Of a DNA stretch of 64,000 nt, positions 59,748-64,000 are shown one piece after another; the stretch's first letter is position 1; the number at the start of each line of letters is the position of its first letter. The position numbers were made by a program, and so were the translations under genes. The notes beneath the pieces were generated by a model, which made no database searches, was not told the origin of the DNA, and saw only the letters and a list, made by a program, of their open reading frames with translations. Source of the DNA: Nannocystis sp. RBIL2 (GTDB lineage: Bacteria; Myxococcota_A; Polyangia; Nannocystales; Nannocystaceae); assembly GCF_026626745.1 (NCBI RefSeq), contig NZ_JAPNJW010000001.1, forward strand, positions 3,208,001 through 3,272,000. Direction: 5' to 3'.

Positions 59748-59941
59748 GCCCGCCGCGGGCCGACGCTCCCGCACCGGGGGCGTCCAGCCGCGCGTCGAGC
59801 ACCGCGACGTCCTCCGGGTCACCGGGGCGCTGCAGTGAGGGGCCGCGCAGACCAGAGCTCGACGAGCGCGCTCCATCGGTGCGGCGATTTCGAGGTCCCC
59901 GAGTCGTCGCGCCACTCCTGTTCCTCGCCGCTGGAATTCCT
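59748..59941. other. Spacer without a supported gene
   Basis: Short stretch between the lipoprotein and the next fragment. Arg-rich frames only. Confidence 0.4.
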
Positions 59942-60133
59942 TTTCTTGGTGAGAAATCCGGGCTAGGGGGAGAGGAGTACGTCGAGCTCCTGAGGCACCT
60001 CGTCGTGGACTACCCTCGGCTCGACACCGCGACATACATTCCGAAGGCAACCGGCTTCGAGCTTCTCGAGTCGGGCGATGGCTATGCTCTCGACGTGAGG
60101 ACAATCGATCATGAGCCCGTCGGACAGACCCGC
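59942..60133 (+). pseudogene. Gene fragment ending at repeat R1 copy 2
   Basis: An open, protein-like frame reads FLGEKSGLGGEEYVELLRHL, VVDYPRLDTATYIPKATGFE and LLESGDGYALDVRTIDHE, then runs straight into repeat R1 at 60134, where it continues as the IS91-type tail. No family recognised. It is a remnant cut by the repeat. Confidence 0.5.
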
Positions 60134-60613
60134 GACCCCGACGACATCGTCCGTGTCCTCCACGGTGCGCGAGCCCCACCGCGACCGCCCCGGCCCGCTC
60201 CTCCGGGGCAGGTCTTGCTGTTCACCGGTTGACCGCGCCGGCCTCCAGCGCCGCGCTCGGCCTCCCTTGTCGTTTGCCCGACGAGGAGTTCGTCTCGGCG
60301 TGCCCCTTGTCGTTTGCCCGACGAGGAGTCCGTCTCGGCGTGCCCGCCGGGCCCAGGTTCACGATACCTGCCGACCGAGAGCTCTGTAGAGCTTCACGAT
60401 ACCTGCCGACCGAGAGCTCTGTAGAGCTGTTCGAGGTCGAGCATCGTGGTTCACGAACTGACCCTGCTCCGTGGACCTCCAAGCGTTCTCGTACTCGACA
60501 CTTCGACGAAATTCCCCTTCGAACCGCTGACCCTGCGACCCTGCTCCGTGGACCTCCAAGCGTTCTCGTACTCGACACTTCGACGAAATTCCCCCTTCGA
60601 ACCGCTTAAGCGC
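60134..60613. repeat. Direct repeat R1, copy 2 (480 bp)
   Basis: Same sequence as 57560-58157 without the 118-bp tandem expansion. Begins inside the IS91-type tail and ends at CTTAAGCGC, where both copies diverge abruptly. The inner tandem duplications are also present here. Confidence 0.9.
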
Positions 60614-60963
60614 GAGCGTCACGGCTGCGCCAACTGCGGTCGTGGCATCGACCCCGCCCTGTGCTGCCCCGTTGCCGCGTCGCCGAACCTGCTGTCACTT
60701 GTACTCCGGTACCACGTTCGGTGGGCGACCGATTTGCAAGCCTACGCGCACGGGGCGATCGATTGGCCTTACGGCCCCAGGTGGGGCCTGCTTTCGAGCG
60801 CAAGCCCCGCTGCAGCGTACGTGGATCGCCGAGCGGGCTGGGCGCGGAGACGTGATCGTCGTCTACGGGGCCGCAGGAGGGACCCATGTCCCGCGGCAGA
60901 CCCACGATTGCTACGCCGCAATGCTCGGCCCCGGCCGACTCATCCGGGGATAGCGAGCGACTC
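60614..60963. other. 350 bp without a supported gene
   Basis: Short frames only; one plus-strand stretch (RTWIAERAGRGDVIVVYGAA, about 60820) looks protein-like but no family is recognised. Confidence 0.4.
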
Positions 60964-62538
60964 TCATTCCTGAACGCGGCGCGGGAGCTCGACGATGAAT
61001 GTCGAACCCCGACCAGGTGAGCTCTCCACGCGGATGGAGCCATGCAGCGCATCGAGGATCTGGCGCACGATCCATAGCCCGAGGCCCAGCCCCCCGTAGT
61101 GGTGGTCGGAGACCGCCCGCTCGAAGCGGTCGAAGATCCGGCTCTGATCGAGCGGCGCGATCCCGATGCCGTGATCACGTACGGAGACCATGGCCCGCTC
61201 CGCGTCGATACCGAGGACGATGTCGATGGGTTTTCCCGCCCCGTATTTGATCGCGTTCGACAGGAGGTTGTCGAGCACCTGCTCGACGCGCATGCGATCC
61301 CACCGCCCGAGCAGCGAAGCGGGAACTTGCATGGTGACGGTGCAGCCCGCATCCGACAAGGACCGGTGAAAGCTGTGGACCACGTCGCGCACGACCCGGG
61401 CGAGGTCGACTTCCTCCCAGCGCAGCTCGATCCGTTTCGTGGTGATACGGGTGACGTCGAGGAGCTCGACCGTGAGGCGGGTGAGCCGGTGGACCTGGCG
61501 CTCGATGCACTCGAGCTTCTGCTGCAGGGCGTCCCCGGCGAAGTTGCCCGCGCCCCTTCTCAAGATGCTCTGGAGCTGCAGCACGAGGGGGGTGAGGGGC
61601 GTTCGGAGCTCGTGGGAGGCGATCGACAGGAAGCGATCGCGGACATGGATCGCCTCCTGGGCCTCGCTGTAGAGCCGGGCGTTGTCGAGGGTGAGCGCGG
61701 CGACCCGAGCGAGGTCCGCGGCGAGGGCCTGATCTTCGTGCGAATAGTGGCGCTCCCGCAGGGATACGAGGATGAGCGCGCCGAACCGGCGATCCCGGGC
61801 CGCAAGAGGCACGATGACGTACGAGCGGATGGACAGCTCCGGCGAGACAGCACCTGGCGCGATCCGCGTCAACGCGTCGGCCGGGGCTTCCTCGGCGAGC
61901 ACGGGTTCCCCGCCGCGCAGGACGGCTCCGAGCTCTCCCGGTGCGTCGACGTTTGGAGGGTGGTGCCGGCACAGGAATTCGGCGACCCCGGGCGCGGCAG
62001 CGGCCGCGATCCGCCGCACCACCCCGCGATCGTCGAAGACATCGACAAGGACGGCGTCGGCGAACGCCGGCACCGGGAGCTTGGCGAGGAGAGCGACGCG
62101 GACCGCAGCCTCCTGAGGTGCCGCCACCAGCGCCGCGCTGGCCTCGACGAGGAAGGCCGCGCGGCGGCGGCCGGCCTCGGACGCGTTCCGTGCCGCCGCC
62201 AGCGCGTCGAACACCCGGGGCATCTGGAGCACGCCCGCGAACACGAGCCCGGCGACGGCCAGCCCGATCGTCTCGGCGATCACGCCGCGGAAAGTTTGCT
62301 CGAGGGCCGGGAAATAGAGCCCGAGGATGGTCACGACGCGCCGACTCGCCATGAGGAGCATGGCGAAGGCGAGGAGGAGCCACGCGTGGCCGGCGGCGGT
62401 CGTCCTGCGGATGAGTCGCAACGCCAACACCGCCGCCGCAACCTGCAGCAGGATCGAGAGTGCGAGGACCGAAAGAATGACTGCCGGCAACGCCGAAACC
62501 GCCGCCGCTCCCTCCTCGCTCGTACATCGCACGAACAT
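60964..62538 (-). CDS. Orphan sensor histidine kinase with GAF domain
   Basis: 524 residues from ATG at 62538; upstream codons in frame do not look like protein. Three membrane helices at the N-terminus (VILSVLALSILLQVAAAVLA, WLLLAFAMLLMASRRVV, IGLAVAGLVFAGVLQM), then a GAF-like domain (about 140-300) and a HisKA/HATPase core: H-box FLSIASHELRTPLTPLV, N-box QVLDNLLSNAIKYG, G1 VRDHGIGIA, G2 GGLGLGLWIVRQIL. It should autophosphorylate on the His of SHELR in response to a signal bound by GAF or the membrane part. No response regulator is nearby, as is common for myxobacterial kinases. Confidence 0.93.
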   Translation of the reverse strand: MFVRCTSEEGAAAVSALPAVILSVLALSILLQVAAAVLALRLIRRTTAAGHAWLLLAFAMLLMASRRVVTILGLYFPALEQTFRGVIAETIGLAVAGLVFAGVLQMPRVFDALAAARNASEAGRRRAAFLVEASAALVAAPQEAAVRVALLAKLPVPAFADAVLVDVFDDRGVVRRIAAAAAPGVAEFLCRHHPPNVDAPGELGAVLRGGEPVLAEEAPADALTRIAPGAVSPELSIRSYVIVPLAARDRRFGALILVSLRERHYSHEDQALAADLARVAALTLDNARLYSEAQEAIHVRDRFLSIASHELRTPLTPLVLQLQSILRRGAGNFAGDALQQKLECIERQVHRLTRLTVELLDVTRITTKRIELRWEEVDLARVVRDVVHSFHRSLSDAGCTVTMQVPASLLGRWDRMRVEQVLDNLLSNAIKYGAGKPIDIVLGIDAERAMVSVRDHGIGIAPLDQSRIFDRFERAVSDHHYGGLGLGLWIVRQILDALHGSIRVESSPGRGSTFIVELPRRVQE

Positions 62539-63225
62539 ACAAGTATAGGGAGCGCTCAAAAGCGGGCAACGCAAGCGACTCGCGCCTCTGCTGGTCGACT
62601 GTCGGGTTCGCCCGGGTCCGCGGCGGTGTTTGGGACGCTTGTCGTCGCCCTCGCTTCCACCTTGAAGCACCGCGGCGTCAACGCAGCCTCGACCACCGAC
62701 CCCGGCGGTCGGTGGGTTCCTCGGCATCGACGCGTTCGCGCGCCGCGCCGACACGGTCAGCGCCGTTCCGCTCCAGTGAGCCAGACGCTCCGGCCCGACG
62801 GGACGGAGCTTGCGACTCCACGCCGCGCCGCCGATCGAGAACATGTCTTTCGAGACATGTCACCGTAGAGCGCGCTAGCCTGCGCACGGCAGCTCCGGTG
62901 CCCTTCAGCTCGCCGTCCTGCACACGCCGCTCGCGCATGCGCTCGGGCTCGCGCGGGTCCACCGCGCCGCGTGGACCCGGTCGTGCTCGCGCTCGCGGCG
63001 CTCGTCGCCGTCACGGCCGTGCTCGGGCGGCTCATCGAGCGGGCCGGGGGACCGCCGGCGCGAGCCGCGACGGAGACGGCGGTTCGCCCGGGGCAAATGA
63101 CGGGACCGGAGGCCGAGCGCGCGCGCGCGTCTGAATGTCTACACCGCGGCGGTGCACGAAGGGGCCGATGTCATCGGGAAAGCGCAGACGATGGGTCCGC
63201 AAGGCGCAGCTCGGGCTCGGGGCGG
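62539..63225. other. 687 bp without a supported gene
   Basis: No convincing gene. A GTG-started plus-strand frame near 62971 begins with a hydrophobic helix (VVLALAALVAVTAVLGRLI) and may be the start of a gene lost at the following IS630 remnant. A UUCG-type hairpin lies at 62841-62860. Confidence 0.4.
62841..62860. repeat. 8-bp perfect hairpin with TTCG loop
   Basis: ACATGTCT and AGACATGT flank TTCG. UUCG tetraloops are very stable in RNA. No T-run follows on either strand; an operator or the end of a decayed element are alternatives. Confidence 0.45.
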
Positions 63226-63544
63226 TCGCGGTGCGTGTTGAGATTGTCCATGACGAGGTGAATCGTCCGCGCCGAACGATATCGTTGAGCTATTCTGCGG
63301 AGAGCCCGAGCGAACTGCTTCGCCGTGCGGTTCGGCGTCGCATAGGTCAGGTGGCGCCCCGCCTTGGGCTCGACGATGCAGAAGATATTTGCGGTTCCGC
63401 GCCGCACGTATTCATAATCCTGGCGGGCCATGCGGCCAGGTGAGGCTGGTCGGCCAGGACGAGCGGGGTCTCGAAGTACGACCGGCCGTTCATCGAGCGC
63501 GACGACCGGCTCCGACGCGTCGGCCGGTTGCGCCAGGGTGTCGA
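63226..63544 (-). mobile_element. IS630-family transposase remnant, copy B
   Basis: 319 bp matching 56395-56713 in the same orientation with about seven base differences (about 98 % identity by eye). It holds only the central part (VVALDERPVVLRDPARPGRP to TIHLVMDNLNTHR), with the Glu-containing end missing. Both edges are abrupt. Confidence 0.8.
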
Positions 63545-63613
63545 CGAGGTCGGCCGAGAGACGATTCGGGTGTTGTTGAAGAACCACGCGCTCAAAGCTC
63601 CGACGACGAGGAT

Positions 63614-64000
63614 GTGGTGGACTTCCGCGTGAGTCACCAGATCCGCGAGCAGCCCGAGGCTCGCGTGATCGGGCGGCAACCGCCGGCCCCCGAGTTGCCG
63701 CCGGCCGACGACACGACGACGACGACCCCGGACCCGACCACCGGCACCACCACCGACCCGACCACCGGCACCACCACCGGCACCACCACCGAGGGCCTCG
63801 ACACGACCACGGGTACGAGCAGCACCACCGACGGCGCGACCGAGACGGCGACCACGGACGAGGAGCCGTGCGTGAGCGATGACAGGGCGATCAAGCTCGG
63901 CAGGCTGGTCAATCCCAAGGACGGCACCGTCCTTGAGAACGCGATCGTGGTCGTTCACGGCGACCGGATCAGCCAGGTCACCACCGACGAGGACGAGATC
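63614..64000 (+). CDS. Amidohydrolase-like lipoprotein, 5' part uncertain, cut by window edge
   Basis: The frame is open to the window end. From about 63697 it codes a Thr/Gly/Pro stalk (PDPTTGTTTDPTTGTTT) and then AIKLGRLVNPKDGTVLENAI and VVVHGDRISQVT, the N-terminal beta-sandwich signature of amidohydrolases. No signal peptide is visible upstream; GTG at 63614 is only the first possible start after the IS630 remnant, so the 5' end may have been lost to that insertion. The active-site histidines would lie beyond the window. Confidence 0.55.
   Translation, partial: MVDFRVSHQIREQPEARVIGRQPPAPELPPADDTTTTTPDPTTGTTTDPTTGTTTGTTTEGLDTTTGTSSTTDGATETATTDEEPCVSDDRAIKLGRLVNPKDGTVLENAIVVVHGDRISQVTTDEDEI

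Overview
The window is very GC-rich. Two putative secreted proteins carry long Thr/Ser/Pro/Gly tracts (58998-59747, and 63614 to the window end), and a Cys-rich fragment at 55658-55798 looks like a secreted myxobacterial protein. Together these suggest a myxobacterium, probably a relative of Nannocystis (inference from composition and family resemblance, not from a marker gene). No rRNA, complete tRNA or CRISPR array was seen.

Region 1 (1-20.7 kb) is a defence island. From left to right it holds: (a) a minus-strand, mostly overlapping operon of a DUF4258-like protein, a vWA protein, a PP2C phosphatase, a kinase with a C-terminal zinc ribbon, an SF1 helicase and a winged-helix protein cut by the window edge, which is a TerY-phosphorylation (TerY-P) triad with a DNA-processing arm; (b) a sigma-54 activator with an RtcR/CARF-like sensor domain; (c) on the plus strand, a RecQ helicase fused to a phosphoribosyltransferase, coupled to a DprA-like protein, which recalls the ShosTA PRTase/DprA pair; (d) a minus-strand type I restriction-modification operon hsdM-hsdS-hsdR whose fourth coupled gene is a SIR2 protein. 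Many adjacent genes overlap by 4 bp (ATGA/GTGA), so the modules look translationally coupled.

Region 2 (20.8-27.0 kb) holds a frame-broken remnant and three minus-strand envelope-type genes: an M23/peptidoglycan-binding protein, a PEGA/SUMF1 lipoprotein and a LysM/peptidoglycan-binding protein.

Region 3 (27.1-46.7 kb) is a single plus-strand block of fifteen tightly packed genes ending in a tyrosine integrase. It encodes a lysozyme-like protein, an M23-like protein, several single-pass membrane proteins, a 2,545-residue DNA methylase-helicase and several proteins I do not recognise. I see no capsid, portal, terminase, type IV secretion or replication-initiator gene, so it is an integrative element of unclear class and the best candidate here for an undescribed system.

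Region 4 (47-55.2 kb) is ordinary accessory chromosome: an SDR/NTF2-like operon with a divergent LysR regulator, a TPR-like protein, a broken AraC regulator, a broken WD40 gene and an MDR-type oxidoreductase.

Region 5 (55.2-64 kb) is a graveyard of gene fragments, IS630 and IS91-type remnants and two nested pairs of direct repeats. It is interrupted by one intact lipoprotein and one orphan sensor histidine kinase, and ends in the 5' part of an amidohydrolase-like lipoprotein gene.
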